From positions 1 to 26,358 of the forward strand of contig DJYW01000165.1 of assembly GCA_002450255.1 (NCBI GenBank): a stretch of 26,358 nucleotides of DNA. The letters run 5' to 3'. Shown one piece after another: positions 13,988 through 22,798 of this stretch; positions within the stretch are counted from its first letter, which is position 1; each line of letters opens with the position of its first letter. A program made the translations under genes and the position numbers. The DNA comes from Gammaproteobacteria bacterium UBA6968. GTDB lineage: Bacteria > Pseudomonadota > Gammaproteobacteria > Pseudomonadales > Azotimanducaceae. The notes beneath the pieces were generated by a model, which was given only the letters and a program-made list of their open reading frames with translations, made no database searches and was not told the origin of the DNA.

Positions 13988-15769
13988 CTATTTCGCATTT
14001 GGGGCCGCGTCTGTGAGGTCGGGCTGCGTGCATTTAATGGGTTCGCCCAGATACTCCTCAAGTGCCGGTAGATTGAAGCCGTCATCTTCGGAGATGAAAC
14101 TGATTGACCGACCGCTGGCACCAGCGCGACCAGTACGCCCAATACGGTGTACATAATCTTCTGGGTCCTCGGGCAGTTCGAAATTCACGACGTGGCTCAC
14201 GCCATCTACGTGAATACCGCGCCCTGCGACATCAGTTGCTATAAGACAGTGCAGCTTGCCCTGTTTGAAACGATTCAACGTTGCAAGGCGTTTGTTTTGA
14301 GGAATATCGCCAGCCAGTCCTTCGCATTGGACATCGTGTTTACGTAAATACTCGACCAGACGGTGAGTTTGGTCGCGCCGATTAGCAAAAACTATGGCTC
14401 GTTCAGGGTTCTCCTGGCGAATCAGCTTTACAAGCAACTGCTTTCGCTCCGCAGCGGCCACGGACCAGAATTTCTGATCGACGGTGTCTGTGGCGACGCT
14501 CTCCGGTTCAATCACGATATGCGCGGGATCTATCGTCCAGGATGAGGCCAAGCGCATAACCTCGTCGTTAAATGTGGCGGAGAAAAATAGCGTCTGCCGT
14601 TTCCGTTTGTGTGGTGTTTGATAGACGATGCGACGCACATCAGGAATAAAGCCCATATCTAGCATCCGGTCGGCCTCATCAATGACCAGCACCTCTGTTT
14701 TATCTAAACGAATCTCTCTTCGTTCAATAAAATCGATGAGCCGGCCCGGCGTGGCTACAAGTAAATCAACCGGACGTCGATTTAATTTTTCACGCTGTTT
14801 ATTAAAGTCCATTCCACCGACGACACATACCGTATGCATATCCATGTGCTTGGATAGCTTTTGTGCATCGTCTTCAATCTGTAGCGCGAGTTCTCGTGTC
14901 GGTGCCAAGATCAATGCTCGCGGCGTCCCATTTGGCAGAGCCTCTTGCAGCGGAAATTCCCAGAATCTAGTTAGCATTGAGATTAGGAAAGCGGCGGTTT
15001 TGCCGGTTCCGGTTTGGGCTTGTCCGGTCACATCGTAATCAGCGAGGCTGTAGGGCAAAGTGCGGCTCTGGATGGGCGTGCAATGCTCGAAACCCAACTC
15101 CCGGATTGCTTGCAGCAGCGGTTCTGGCAAGACGTAGTCCTCGAAACGATCCAACTCCACGGCGGCTTCGCCATCTGCTGCGTCTGTAGCTGCCTCAGCC
15201 AGCGTCTCCCCTGCTGACTCTGCCGTGTCAGGCAATTCCTCTACTAAAGTTGCTGAAGCCGGTTCGGTTGTTTCTGAAGCCGTGGCGGTTACTTCAATGT
15301 TTGCAGAGGTCTTGGGTGCAGTATCGAGATCGCCATCAGCTGATTCATCAGCGGGCTCGGCTGCATGGGCAGTGCTTACAGCTGCGGAATCTTGCAAGGA
15401 CTGCTCGGTTGTCTCTGGCGCCACGCTATCGACGCCAAAGTCTGCCGCTTGCTCAGGCAATTCAGATGCAGTGTGATCCGATTCGGTCGCGCCATCGAGC
15501 ATTTGGCCTACATGGTCCGGGTCTTGGGACGAGACTGTATCTGTCTCAGTTGTCGCGTCTTCCAATGGAGCCGATTCCTCAGCGTTTTGCTTAATACCCT
15601 CGCCAATGGCTTCATCCAAAGCAGGCTCGTTCGCCTCAACGGATGCGGTGGGCGCCTCATCATCGGAATTCTCAGCCGCTGATGAAGCCGCTTTGTCAGC
15701 CACTGATGGGCTGATCTTTTTATTCAAAATTTCTTCTTCCGATGATCCGCTGGTAGGGTGATTCGACAT
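13988..15769 (-). CDS. rhlB: DEAD-box RNA helicase, RhlB-like, with acidic N-terminal extension
   Basis: 593 residues. The helicase core spans about 208-575: Q motif with F209 and TPIQ (231-234), Walker A AQTGTGKT (251-258), PTRELA, DEAD 364-367, SAT 397-399 and HRIGRTGR 541-548. The wording FEHCTPIQSRTLP, VGGMDFNKQ and the ending FISEDDGFNLPALEEYLG are RhlB-like; RhlB unwinds RNA in the degradosome. Residues 1-205 are unusual: 50 Asp/Glu, only 5 Lys and no Arg, rich in Ala, Ser and Thr, with no predicted fold. The C-terminus stops about 20 residues after the core, so the basic tail seen in E. coli RhlB is absent. It starts 5 bases after the aminotransferase stop. The assignment to RhlB rather than another DEAD protein is likely, not certain. 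Confidence 0.88.
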   Translation of the reverse strand: MSNHPTSGSSEEEILNKKISPSVADKAASSAAENSDDEAPTASVEANEPALDEAIGEGIKQNAEESAPLEDATTETDTVSSQDPDHVGQMLDGATESDHTASELPEQAADFGVDSVAPETTEQSLQDSAAVSTAHAAEPADESADGDLDTAPKTSANIEVTATASETTEPASATLVEELPDTAESAGETLAEAATDAADGEAAVELDRFEDYVLPEPLLQAIRELGFEHCTPIQSRTLPYSLADYDVTGQAQTGTGKTAAFLISMLTRFWEFPLQEALPNGTPRALILAPTRELALQIEDDAQKLSKHMDMHTVCVVGGMDFNKQREKLNRRPVDLLVATPGRLIDFIERREIRLDKTEVLVIDEADRMLDMGFIPDVRRIVYQTPHKRKRQTLFFSATFNDEVMRLASSWTIDPAHIVIEPESVATDTVDQKFWSVAAAERKQLLVKLIRQENPERAIVFANRRDQTHRLVEYLRKHDVQCEGLAGDIPQNKRLATLNRFKQGKLHCLIATDVAGRGIHVDGVSHVVNFELPEDPEDYVHRIGRTGRAGASGRSISFISEDDGFNLPALEEYLGEPIKCTQPDLTDAAPNAK

Positions 15770-15774
15770 TTAGG

Positions 15775-17067
15775 TTAAACCTTTTGTTGGCCTAGTGTGG
15801 CTTGTGCGCTGACAAGCTTAATACATAGGGTGAGGATGTGCATGGCTTGTTCCAATTCCGCTTCTTGCGCAAATGTCGGCGCAATCCGAATATTTTTGTC
15901 TAGAGGATCTTTGCCATAAGGGAATGTTGCTCCGGCAGGGGTGAGTGTAAGACCGGCTGCACCCGCCAAGGTGATGACCTTTTTAGCTAAACCCGGTTGT
16001 ACATCTAACGAAATGAAATACCCGCCTTTCGGTTCAGTCCAATTGGCCACCTTGAGGTCGGCCAGTTCGGTCCGTAATTTTGTCAGTACCCGCTCAAACT
16101 TCGGTCTAACAATTGCCGCATGTGCGGCCATATGTTCTTTAAGCCGGCCGCCTAAGAACTTCACGTGACGAAGCTGATTGACCTTGTCTGGTCCAATCAC
16201 GAACACCGATAGGTGTTTTTCGAGGACTTTAAGCACGTTTTCGGAAACAGCGATAAAACCAACGCCGCCGCTGGCGAGTGTGATTTTTGAAGTTGATGCG
16301 AATTGCACGACGTGATCGTAGGTACCGACTTTCAAACATGCCTCGCGCAGGCAAGGCAAAATATCCCCAGCTTCATCTAGATCATGCACGGCATAAGCGT
16401 TGTCCCAAAGCACAACAAAGTCATCCGACGCCGCTTGTTGTGGGAGTACCGCCATTGCATCGACGATGTCTTGCGAATAGGTATTGCCGGTCGGATTGGA
16501 GTATTTTGGGACACACCAAATCCCTTTTATCGACGGATCGTTTGCCGCCAACTCAGCTGCGCGCTGCATGTCGGGGCCTGCCGGTGTCATTGGTATATTG
16601 ATCATTTCCAGGCCGAACGATTCGCTGAGTGCGAAATGCCGATCATAGCCGGGCACGGGTGTCAGCAATTTAGGCCGCGGATCGTTGCGCCATCGGCGCT
16701 GATCGCCCCAAAAACCCTGGTGCATTGCTGTGCCCAAGACAAAGTGCATCAGGCTCAAGCTAGAGTTACCACCGGCGACCACCTCGTTAGCGGGTACGCC
16801 CATGAGTTCGGCGCCGAGTGCCCGCGCTTCAGGAATACCCAGGACATTGCCGTAATTTCGCGTGTCGATGCCACTTGGGGTGATAAAATTACCGTGGAGA
16901 ATACCGTCGAGCGAATCACTTAGCGCCAATTGTTCTGGTGCCGGTTTGCCTCGGCTTAGGTCTAGGCGCACGTTGTTTCCAGAGATTAATTGTTTGTACT
17001 CGCTTTCCCAGGAGGCGGCCATTTGCTGTAGTTCGGTAACGGCGATATCGCTCATGGCTTGGCTCAT
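15775..17067 (-). CDS. Aspartate-type aminotransferase (class I PLP, Asp_aminotransf family)
   Basis: 430 residues of the aminotransferase group that includes the M. tuberculosis aspartate aminotransferase Rv3722c. The N-terminus has [17 protein letters not shown], then [13 protein letters not shown] and [20 protein letters not shown] at 191-195, [11 protein letters not shown] (D222) and [16 protein letters not shown] with the PLP lysine K261 complete the site. It would interconvert aspartate and oxaloacetate with glutamate. The ATG (17067-17065) overlaps the argC TGA (17066-17064) as ATGA, so the two are translationally coupled. That raises the possibility of a role near arginine synthesis, for example as an acetylornithine transaminase, but the family favours aspartate. 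An internal ATG at 17055 is an alternative start. Confidence 0.85.
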   Translation of the reverse strand: MSQAMSDIAVTELQQMAASWESEYKQLISGNNVRLDLSRGKPAPEQLALSDSLDGILHGNFITPSGIDTRNYGNVLGIPEARALGAELMGVPANEVVAGGNSSLSLMHFVLGTAMHQGFWGDQRRWRNDPRPKLLTPVPGYDRHFALSESFGLEMINIPMTPAGPDMQRAAELAANDPSIKGIWCVPKYSNPTGNTYSQDIVDAMAVLPQQAASDDFVVLWDNAYAVHDLDEAGDILPCLREACLKVGTYDHVVQFASTSKITLASGGVGFIAVSENVLKVLEKHLSVFVIGPDKVNQLRHVKFLGGRLKEHMAAHAAIVRPKFERVLTKLRTELADLKVANWTEPKGGYFISLDVQPGLAKKVITLAGAAGLTLTPAGATFPYGKDPLDKNIRIAPTFAQEAELEQAMHILTLCIKLVSAQATLGQQKV

Positions 17068-18002
17068 AACCCTAATCCCTCATCAAAATCTAACATGATA
17101 TTTAAGTTCTGTATGGCGGCGCCCGCAGCGCCTTTGCCCAAGTTGTCATAACGTGCGCAGATAACGAGCTGGTCTTTTGTGCCGAACACCATCAAATCAA
17201 TGTAACTTGTGCCATTACAGAGAGTCGGGTCTAAAAAACCTTGGTCGAGCACGGCGTCATGCGCGGGTTCCAGTACGCGAACCAGCGGTTCGTCGGCGTA
17301 GCGCTCCGCGAGCAGCGCGTGCACTTCTGTTGCCGACGCGCCGGAAAGCTCTGTTGCGAATAGCGGAATCTGTACCAGCATGCCATTGTAAAAATGGCCA
17401 ACGTTCGGAGTGAAAATAGGCCGCTGCTCAACGCCGCTGTAGCGCGTCATTTCAGGAACATGCTTGTGCGTGAGCGTTAAACCATAAAATTGATTGGCGC
17501 GGGGTGCTTTTTGCGACGCGTCCCACAACTGGTAGCGCTCGATCATCTGACGACCGCCGCCGGAATAGCCCGATACGGCATTTGTGCGCAGCGGTGTTGT
17601 TGGGTTGAGCAAACCATTTTCGATCAAGGGTCTAATGGCGAGGATAAATCCCTGGGGATAACAACCCGGATTGGCCACGTAGGAGGAGGCGGCAATTGCT
17701 TCGCGCTGCGTGCTGTTGAGTTCAGGTAAGCCATAAGTCCAGCCGGTCTGTGTGCGATGCGCACTACTGGCATCAAGAATACGAGTCTTGCCTTTGGCAA
17801 GTGCTACAGCATGTTTTGCTGCATCATCGGGCAGGCACAGAATGGCTAAATCCGCGCGTTGCAGTAAATCCGCGCGCGCTGAATCATCTTTACGGTCTGT
17901 GGGCGCAATTGAGAGCAGCTCTATTCCTGGGTGATTGGCAAGGCGCGCGCTGATTTCTAGCCCAGTCGTGCCCGCTTCACCATCGATAAAAATTTTGGTC
18001 AT
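17064..18002 (-). CDS. argC: N-acetyl-gamma-glutamyl-phosphate reductase, type 2
   Basis: 312 residues, the length of the short (type 2) ArgC family. [18 protein letters not shown] forms the NADPH-binding start, [10 protein letters not shown] and WTYGLPEL follow, and the catalytic cysteine is C114 in [36 protein letters not shown] and the closing [19 protein letters not shown] are typical. The enzyme reduces N-acetylglutamyl phosphate to the semialdehyde in arginine biosynthesis. I start at the ATG 18002, since the family begins at this point; an in-frame opening at 18056 would add 18 unrelated residues. The start has only a weak ribosome site. The stop overlaps the start of the aminotransferase. 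The upstream 18003-18120 carries inverted repeats that may regulate it. Confidence 0.9.
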   Translation of the reverse strand: MTKIFIDGEAGTTGLEISARLANHPGIELLSIAPTDRKDDSARADLLQRADLAILCLPDDAAKHAVALAKGKTRILDASSAHRTQTGWTYGLPELNSTQREAIAASSYVANPGCYPQGFILAIRPLIENGLLNPTTPLRTNAVSGYSGGGRQMIERYQLWDASQKAPRANQFYGLTLTHKHVPEMTRYSGVEQRPIFTPNVGHFYNGMLVQIPLFATELSGASATEVHALLAERYADEPLVRVLEPAHDAVLDQGFLDPTLCNGTSYIDLMVFGTKDQLVICARYDNLGKGAAGAAIQNLNIMLDFDEGLGL

Positions 18003-18370
18003 AGTTTGTCTGACTTGAGTGTCGTAACAGCATCCCAGTGGGCAGCGGTGACTCAATATTGAAGTGCAGGCCTGCGAGTCGGGGACTTCAATCGCAGTGC
18101 CTCGAGGCCGGAAAGTCTAAGGCTTGAGACCGCAAACGTCTATGCGAGTAAACACCGCGTCGCTTTCACTTATTGGTCGGTCTCTATATCTGTTTGGGCA
18201 GTCGATCCGGGTATTGCTTCGAGTTTTGGCAGCTCAGATTAACCCCTTTTCTGTGTTGCCTTCTGAGGTCTTTTCTAACCTGCATCCGAGCGTCCTCTAT
18301 ACGGGCTTTATAAGTGTTTGTCCGGGCAATGATGGCTACGCCATCAACGCTACGATTCAAAGTAGTGCTA
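18003..18370. other. Non-coding argC leader with nested inverted repeats
   Basis: This 368-base stretch between argC and the broken miaE holds no convincing gene. ATTGAAGT (18058-18065) and ACTTCAAT (18085-18092) are an exact 8-bp inverted repeat enclosing the 10-bp palindrome GCAGGCCTGC (18066-18075). A second 10-bp palindrome, GCCTCGAGGC, is at 18099-18108, and CAATATTG at 18054-18061. They lie 50-110 bases upstream of the argC start, where an operator or leader structure would be expected. I see no clear -10/-35 pair. A classical ARG box is not convincing. The rest, 18121-18370, shows nothing I can name. Confidence 0.4.
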
Positions 18371-18916
18371 TCAATGCAGTCGCGCACAATTGGGCAGTGT
18401 TTCGATCAAACTGGCCCCGACTCTGTTCTATTTGTTAAGGCGGGCCACCAGCGCGACCTCATCCGCAGGAGTGGCGCAATATGCTTTACCAGCTAATTTC
18501 ATAAAAAGGCACCAATGGCGCGCTTCGCTGTTTACGATTGCACGGTAGAAGGCGTCCGATTGGGAGGCATTTAGGCCGTCGGCAATCAGACCAAACCGCT
18601 CTGCGACTCGTCGTTCGATAATCGCTGCCAGCAACAGTCGATCACACAGCAAATGCTGTGAGCCTTGGCCCAGGCACTGATTGAGTTTGTTTAGATCGGG
18701 GTCTTTCTGGTCTGGCAGCAATGCGACGCTCGTTGCTTGCAGCATACGTATGATTTCACGGTAGTGATGAAATTCTTCGACAGCTAAGTCGACCATTGCT
18801 TCGATTAAGCCTGGCTGGTCGCGAAAGTGAGCAACCAAACTCAAAGCCATGCCCGATGCTTTCTTTGCCGCTTACGCGTGGTCGTTCACAAAGGCCGAAA
18901 AGTCGCCCCAATACAT
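18371..18916 (-). pseudogene. miaE: Broken miaE-like gene (tRNA ms2io6A hydroxylase family), two in-frame stops
   Basis: The frame from ATG 18916 runs to TGA at 18371-18373 (182 codons with the stop) and aligns along its length with MiaE di-iron proteins, but is cut by TAA at codon 15 (18872-18874) and TAG at codon 163 (18428-18430). Before the first stop it reads FSAFVNDHA, then AAKKASGMALSLVAHF; family form is DHA..E+KAS. After the second stop it still reads ASLIETLPNCARLH, the conserved MiaE ending, so the frame has not shifted. The intact middle (ATG 18850 to TAG 18428, 140 residues) keeps EEFHHY, IIERRVAERF and SEARHW iron-ligand motifs, but the first ligand Glu position (codon 17) is Ala. 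MiaE hydroxylates a modified A37 of tRNA. Most likely a decaying gene; sequencing error at both stops is less likely. Confidence 0.75.
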
Positions 18917-18952
18917 TGGGCGACCATGCGGGGTTTGTGGCCGGTTGTTCCC

Positions 18953-19621
18953 TCAGCTGGTGTAAATATGGTTTAGCCATGCGCCGATTTGCTGGATTTC
19001 CTCTGGGCAAACCTGGTGTCCCATGTTGTATTCGTGCCACTCCACAGCATAGTTTAAGTCCATCAACGCTTGGCGCGAAGTGATCGCTCTGGTAATGGGA
19101 ATCATTGCATCGCCGCGGCCGTGGGCCATAAAAATCGGCACGTCAATATTGGCAAAACTAACTCGTTCACTAAGACGTTCGTGATCGTGAACATGTGTCG
19201 ATAAGGCCATGATCCCGGCCAAACGTTCGTCGTGACTTAAACCGAGTTGTAAGGCGATAACGCCGCCTTGAGAGAAACCTGCAAGGGTCACTCGGCGCGC
19301 CGGGATGCCGTCTGCCTTCTCAGCGTTGATGAGCTCGGCGATTTGCTTGGCTGATTCATTGATGTCGTCGGTGCCCGCAAGTGGTGCGCCCGGGTCAATG
19401 TCGTACCAGGCTCGCATTTGCATTCCCCCGTTGATGGTGACGGCCCGTTCCGGCGCGTTTGGAAAGACAAATTTAAGCGAATGGTTTAGCTCAAGCATTG
19501 GTACAATTGGCTCAAAGTCGTCGGCGGAGGCGCCGAGTCCATGTAGCCAGATGACTGTGCCAATCGGCGCATCGCCTATGTTTACTGTTTTGCAGTCTAG
19601 TGATTCCGTCTCGTTAGACAT
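18953..19621 (-). CDS. Carboxylesterase/phospholipase, alpha/beta hydrolase (YpfH/EstB-like)
   Basis: 222 residues, the usual size of the small carboxylesterase family (Abhydrolase_2). The oxyanion stretch is VIWLHGLGASADDF (23-36), the nucleophile elbow is LAGFSQGG with S117, D171 lies in MAHGRGDAMIP and H202 in YNMGHQVCPEEI, giving a complete triad. FVFPNAPERAVTINGGMQMRAWYDI is also typical. The enzyme hydrolyses short-chain esters or lysophospholipids in the cytoplasm. AGAGGA lies a few bases before the ATG and overlaps the stop of the small gene upstream, so the two are likely co-translated. It ends 36 bases before the broken miaE, on the same strand. The physiological substrate is unknown. 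Confidence 0.9.
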   Translation of the reverse strand: MSNETESLDCKTVNIGDAPIGTVIWLHGLGASADDFEPIVPMLELNHSLKFVFPNAPERAVTINGGMQMRAWYDIDPGAPLAGTDDINESAKQIAELINAEKADGIPARRVTLAGFSQGGVIALQLGLSHDERLAGIMALSTHVHDHERLSERVSFANIDVPIFMAHGRGDAMIPITRAITSRQALMDLNYAVEWHEYNMGHQVCPEEIQQIGAWLNHIYTS

Positions 19622-19630
19622 CGATTCCTC

Positions 19631-19846
19631 TCAAAAGCTTGATGCAGTAAAGATAGCACCAATGCGAGAAGGCTCAAATGCGAGGCGATTCAAACCGGCA
19701 AACACAATGGTGTTTAGCCAAACATAACCGTGGCCTTGAAGAGCGGTCACCCACCCCGGTTTAGGCGGTTCGGAACGATGAGAATGAGGCTTATCATCTA
19801 ATTCCCACATGCTGTCGGTAAAATACTCGCGGCGGGGCCTGTTCAT
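19631..19846 (-). CDS. Small hypothetical protein upstream of the carboxylesterase
   Basis: 71 residues from ATG 19846 (an in-frame opening at 19885 would add 13). It begins MNRPRREYFTDSMWELDD, has a Pro/His/Lys-rich middle (PHSHRSEPPKPGW) and a moderately hydrophobic C-terminal half (GYVWLNTIVFAGLNRLAF) that might be a single membrane-associated helix. Its TGA (19631-19633) runs into the ribosome site of the carboxylesterase (TGAGAGGAATCGATG), the kind of spacing seen in real operons. I do not recognise the family and see no motif, and the ribosome site is weak. It lies divergent to the ABC exporter, sharing a spacer of about 100 bases. Confidence 0.4.
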   Translation of the reverse strand: MNRPRREYFTDSMWELDDKPHSHRSEPPKPGWVTALQGHGYVWLNTIVFAGLNRLAFEPSRIGAIFTASSF

Positions 19847-19952
19847 TTGGTGACAGTTCCCAGTCTTTGCGGTGCGTGCAAGCATTATAACTACTGGTCA
19901 TAATCCCTCTGTCGCGGACCAAGCCTTATCCTTTTGTTGTCGAGACCCTGCT

Positions 19953-21737
19953 ATGAATGCAAGCGCAGAGCTTAAAGCGTCTGAACTACCTCCAGCCAGG
20001 AGTCTTTCCCGATTGCGGCCTGCTTTAGAGTTTGTAGCGCCTTACAAGGCTCAGGTGGCGATTGCCGGTGGCGCCTTGCTTACCACTGCTGCCGCGACCC
20101 TGGCGATAGGCCAAGGTATGCGCTTGCTTATCGACGGTACGGACACGAGTGCGAGTTCGTTGTTAACGAACCCCAGTCTGCTGTTCACCGTACTTGTCGC
20201 TGTCTTGATCGCAGGAACTTTTTTACGCTTCTATTTTGTTTCATGGTTAGGTGAACGGGTGACGGCAGATATTCGTGCTGCGGTATTTGCCCACATCATT
20301 CATCTTCACCCCGGCTTCTTTGAAAGCAACGCACCGAGCGAAATTCAAAGTCGCATCACGACTGATACTACCCTTCTCCAAACTGTAATCGGCTCATCAG
20401 TATCGATTGCCTTGCGTAACATACTGATGTTTTTTGGCGGCATAGCGTTGATGTTTGTGACCAATGCGACCATGTCAGTATTGGTGCTGTCAGGCGTCCC
20501 TCTAGTGGTTTTGCCGGTGATCTTTTTTGGGCGGCGGGTGCGTTCACTCTCTCGAGATAGCCAGGATCGGCTCGCCGATGTGGGCAGTTACGCCGGCGAA
20601 AGCCTTCGCCAAATTAAAGTGGTACAGGCGTTTAATCGTCAGGAAGGGGACATTAGCCGGTTTTTGCTGAGGGTCGAAGAAGCTCTTGCGGTCGCGATTA
20701 AGCGAATTCGGCAGCGGTCGATCCTAATCGTAGTGGTTATGTCTTTGGCCTTCGGGGCGGTTAGCGCATTGGTCCAATATGGTGGTGCTTCGGTTGCGAG
20801 TGTGGGTGGCCCTACTTCGGGAGAAATGGCGGCTTTTATCTTTTATGCGGTGATTGTGGCGGGTTCTTTAGGTGCGATCTCCGAAGTTTGGAGCGATTTA
20901 CAGCGGGCCGCAGGCGCGACAGAACGATTGGCAGAATTGTTGGCGGCACCCAGTTTGATTCGGGATGGTACCAAGGTGCTCGACGCGTCGGTTGACAGTG
21001 CCGGCGTGGACCTGCGTTTTAATCAGGTGAGCTTCAGCTACCCGACCAACCCTGACAAAACTGTCATTAAAGCTCTGAATCTGCATGTATCGCCAGGCGA
21101 AATGATTGCCATTGTCGGCCCCTCTGGTGCCGGCAAAAGTACGCTGTTTGATTTAGTGCAGCGCTTTTATGACCCTAGTAACGGGGCAGTTGTGGTGAAC
21201 GGCCAGGACGTTCGCGAGTTGCAGCTCACCAGCTTACGGCAGGCGTTTGGTTGGGTACCCCAAGATGCCGCGTTATTCGCGGGGAGCATCAAAGAAAATT
21301 TGGCCTATTCGAATAGCGCAATTTCAGAAGCTGAAATCTACACTGCGTTGGAACAGGCTCATGCCCTCGATTTTATCGAAACGCTGGCCGATGGTCTGGC
21401 AACTCGATTGGGTGAAGGTGGGGTAGGTTTAAGTGGCGGTCAAAAACAACGCTTAATCATTGCTCGCGCGCTGCTTGCCAAACCGTCATGTCTATTGTTA
21501 GACGAAGTCACTAGCGCGTTGGATGCGGAAAGTGAGTCGGCGATTCGCAGCAGCATTCAGCAGTTGCAGGGACGTATGACGATACTGGTTATAGCCCACA
21601 GGCTATCAACGGTGCGTCAGGCTGATCGTATAGTTGTAATGCGCAAAGGCGAGATTATCGCGCAGGGTACCCATGCTGAGTTGCTTGAGACTAGCAAGCT
21701 GTATCAGCGCTATAGCGCCATGCAATTTGCTTCCTGA
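19953..21737 (+). CDS. ABC exporter half-transporter (MsbA-like, fused TMD-NBD)
   Basis: 594 residues: a type I exporter membrane domain (about 20-315) with six helices, then a nucleotide-binding domain (about 350-590). Walker A GPSGAGKST is at 389-397, LSGGQKQR at 493-500, Walker B LLLDE at 514-518 and the H-loop His at 549. The membrane domain includes ERVTADIRAAVFAHIIHLHPGFF and RITTDTTLLQTVIG, the coupling helices typical of MsbA-like and multidrug exporters. It would work as a homodimer, exporting lipid or hydrophobic compounds; substrate unknown. The ATG at 19953 was chosen because the upstream in-frame GTG at 19872 adds residues without family resemblance. It converges with dinB with a 14-base gap, and no terminator is seen there. 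Confidence 0.9.
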   Translation: MNASAELKASELPPARSLSRLRPALEFVAPYKAQVAIAGGALLTTAAATLAIGQGMRLLIDGTDTSASSLLTNPSLLFTVLVAVLIAGTFLRFYFVSWLGERVTADIRAAVFAHIIHLHPGFFESNAPSEIQSRITTDTTLLQTVIGSSVSIALRNILMFFGGIALMFVTNATMSVLVLSGVPLVVLPVIFFGRRVRSLSRDSQDRLADVGSYAGESLRQIKVVQAFNRQEGDISRFLLRVEEALAVAIKRIRQRSILIVVVMSLAFGAVSALVQYGGASVASVGGPTSGEMAAFIFYAVIVAGSLGAISEVWSDLQRAAGATERLAELLAAPSLIRDGTKVLDASVDSAGVDLRFNQVSFSYPTNPDKTVIKALNLHVSPGEMIAIVGPSGAGKSTLFDLVQRFYDPSNGAVVVNGQDVRELQLTSLRQAFGWVPQDAALFAGSIKENLAYSNSAISEAEIYTALEQAHALDFIETLADGLATRLGEGGVGLSGGQKQRLIIARALLAKPSCLLLDEVTSALDAESESAIRSSIQQLQGRMTILVIAHRLSTVRQADRIVVMRKGEIIAQGTHAELLETSKLYQRYSAMQFAS

Positions 21738-21751
21738 GCGTTCGATGCTGG

Positions 21752-22798
21752 TTAAAACAAGTCGATCTGGTGGTCATTCCGATCAGTTTCTAAGGCGACA
21801 CCCACACCAATAAGGCGCACCGGGCGCCTGCCACGTTGCCAAGCCTCTTCTAAAACACTTTCGAAGAAGCGGGCGTCTATGCCGACACCGCTTCGCGATA
21901 TGGTGGTTGTTTCAAACCCTGTAAACCGAAGTTTCAAGGTGCGACTTTTTACCGCTGAGGCATGGCCAGATAGGGATAAACGTCTTTGCAAATCTTCCAC
22001 TAATGGCGGTAGCGCCGCCATGCATGCCTCGAGCGTTGGTAAATCCTGGTTGAACGTTGTCTCGGTACTTAGAGATTTGCGTGAACGATCGATACGAACC
22101 GGCCGATCGTCTTCGCCGCGACACAGGTGGAAGAGTCGCGTGCCAAACCTCCCGAACCGTTTAGTTAGGAACAACAAATCGAATTTTTGCAGGTCGCCGC
22201 AGGTCTGTGCGCCCATGGTCTGCAATTTTTGTGCAGTTACGGAACCAACACCAAAGATTTTTTCAACCGGTAGCTCATAGACAAAGTCAGCAACTGCTTC
22301 CGGCGCAATGGTTAGCTGTCCATCTGGCTTATTCCAGTCTGATGCGATCTTAGCGAGAAATTTGTTAGGCGCTATGCCTGCAGAAACAGTGATCCCAACT
22401 TCCTTACGTACCCGTTCACGCAACGACTCCGCTATCAAGGTCGCGCTGCCCTGAGCGATAGTGCATTCGCTAACGTCTAGAAATGCTTCGTCTAAGGAGA
22501 GCGGCTCAACCAAATTGGTGTACTCGCGGAAGATACTGAAGATCCTATGGGATACCTCTTTATATTTTTTCATATCGAGTTTCACGATAACCAGTTGTGG
22601 ACATAGGCGTACGGCTTGTGACATTGGCATTGCAGAGTGCAGTCCGAACTTTCGTGCAGGGTAATTGCAAGTAGCGATAACGCCTCGTTGATCTGGACGT
22701 CCCCCTACGGCTACTGGAATATCGCGCAGAGTGGGGTTATCTCGCATCTCTACGGATGCGTAAAAACTATCGCAATCACAGTGAATAATCTTTCTCAT
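21752..22798 (-). CDS. dinB: DNA polymerase IV (Y-family translesion polymerase)
   Basis: 348 residues. The start MRKIIHCDCDSFYASVE contains D8 and D10, with the steric-gate position 13 being Tyr, and SLDEAFLDV holds D103 and E104, so the catalytic carboxylates sit at the same numbers as in E. coli DinB. The palm, fingers and thumb continue to about 230 (VSAGIAPNKFLAKIASDWNKPDG, EKIFGVGSVTAQKL), and the little finger follows. The protein ends in QIDLF, the beta-clamp binding motif, so the C-terminus is complete. It copies damaged templates with low fidelity. I could not find a convincing LexA box (CTG-N10-CAG) upstream, so SOS control is not shown. Ends 14 bases from the ABC exporter. Confidence 0.95.
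   Translation of the reverse strand: MRKIIHCDCDSFYASVEMRDNPTLRDIPVAVGGRPDQRGVIATCNYPARKFGLHSAMPMSQAVRLCPQLVIVKLDMKKYKEVSHRIFSIFREYTNLVEPLSLDEAFLDVSECTIAQGSATLIAESLRERVRKEVGITVSAGIAPNKFLAKIASDWNKPDGQLTIAPEAVADFVYELPVEKIFGVGSVTAQKLQTMGAQTCGDLQKFDLLFLTKRFGRFGTRLFHLCRGEDDRPVRIDRSRKSLSTETTFNQDLPTLEACMAALPPLVEDLQRRLSLSGHASAVKSRTLKLRFTGFETTTISRSGVGIDARFFESVLEEAWQRGRRPVRLIGVGVALETDRNDHQIDLF

Noticed and set aside
18124..18438. Open frame of 104 codons on the plus strand
   Set aside because: It lies antisense to the broken miaE end and the argC leader, has no ribosome site and no recognisable domain.
18371..18916. Stop-codon recoding or a split two-protein MiaE
   Set aside because: Other genes in the window end normally with TAA, TAG and TGA, no recoding signal is visible, and the 14-codon first piece has no ribosome site.
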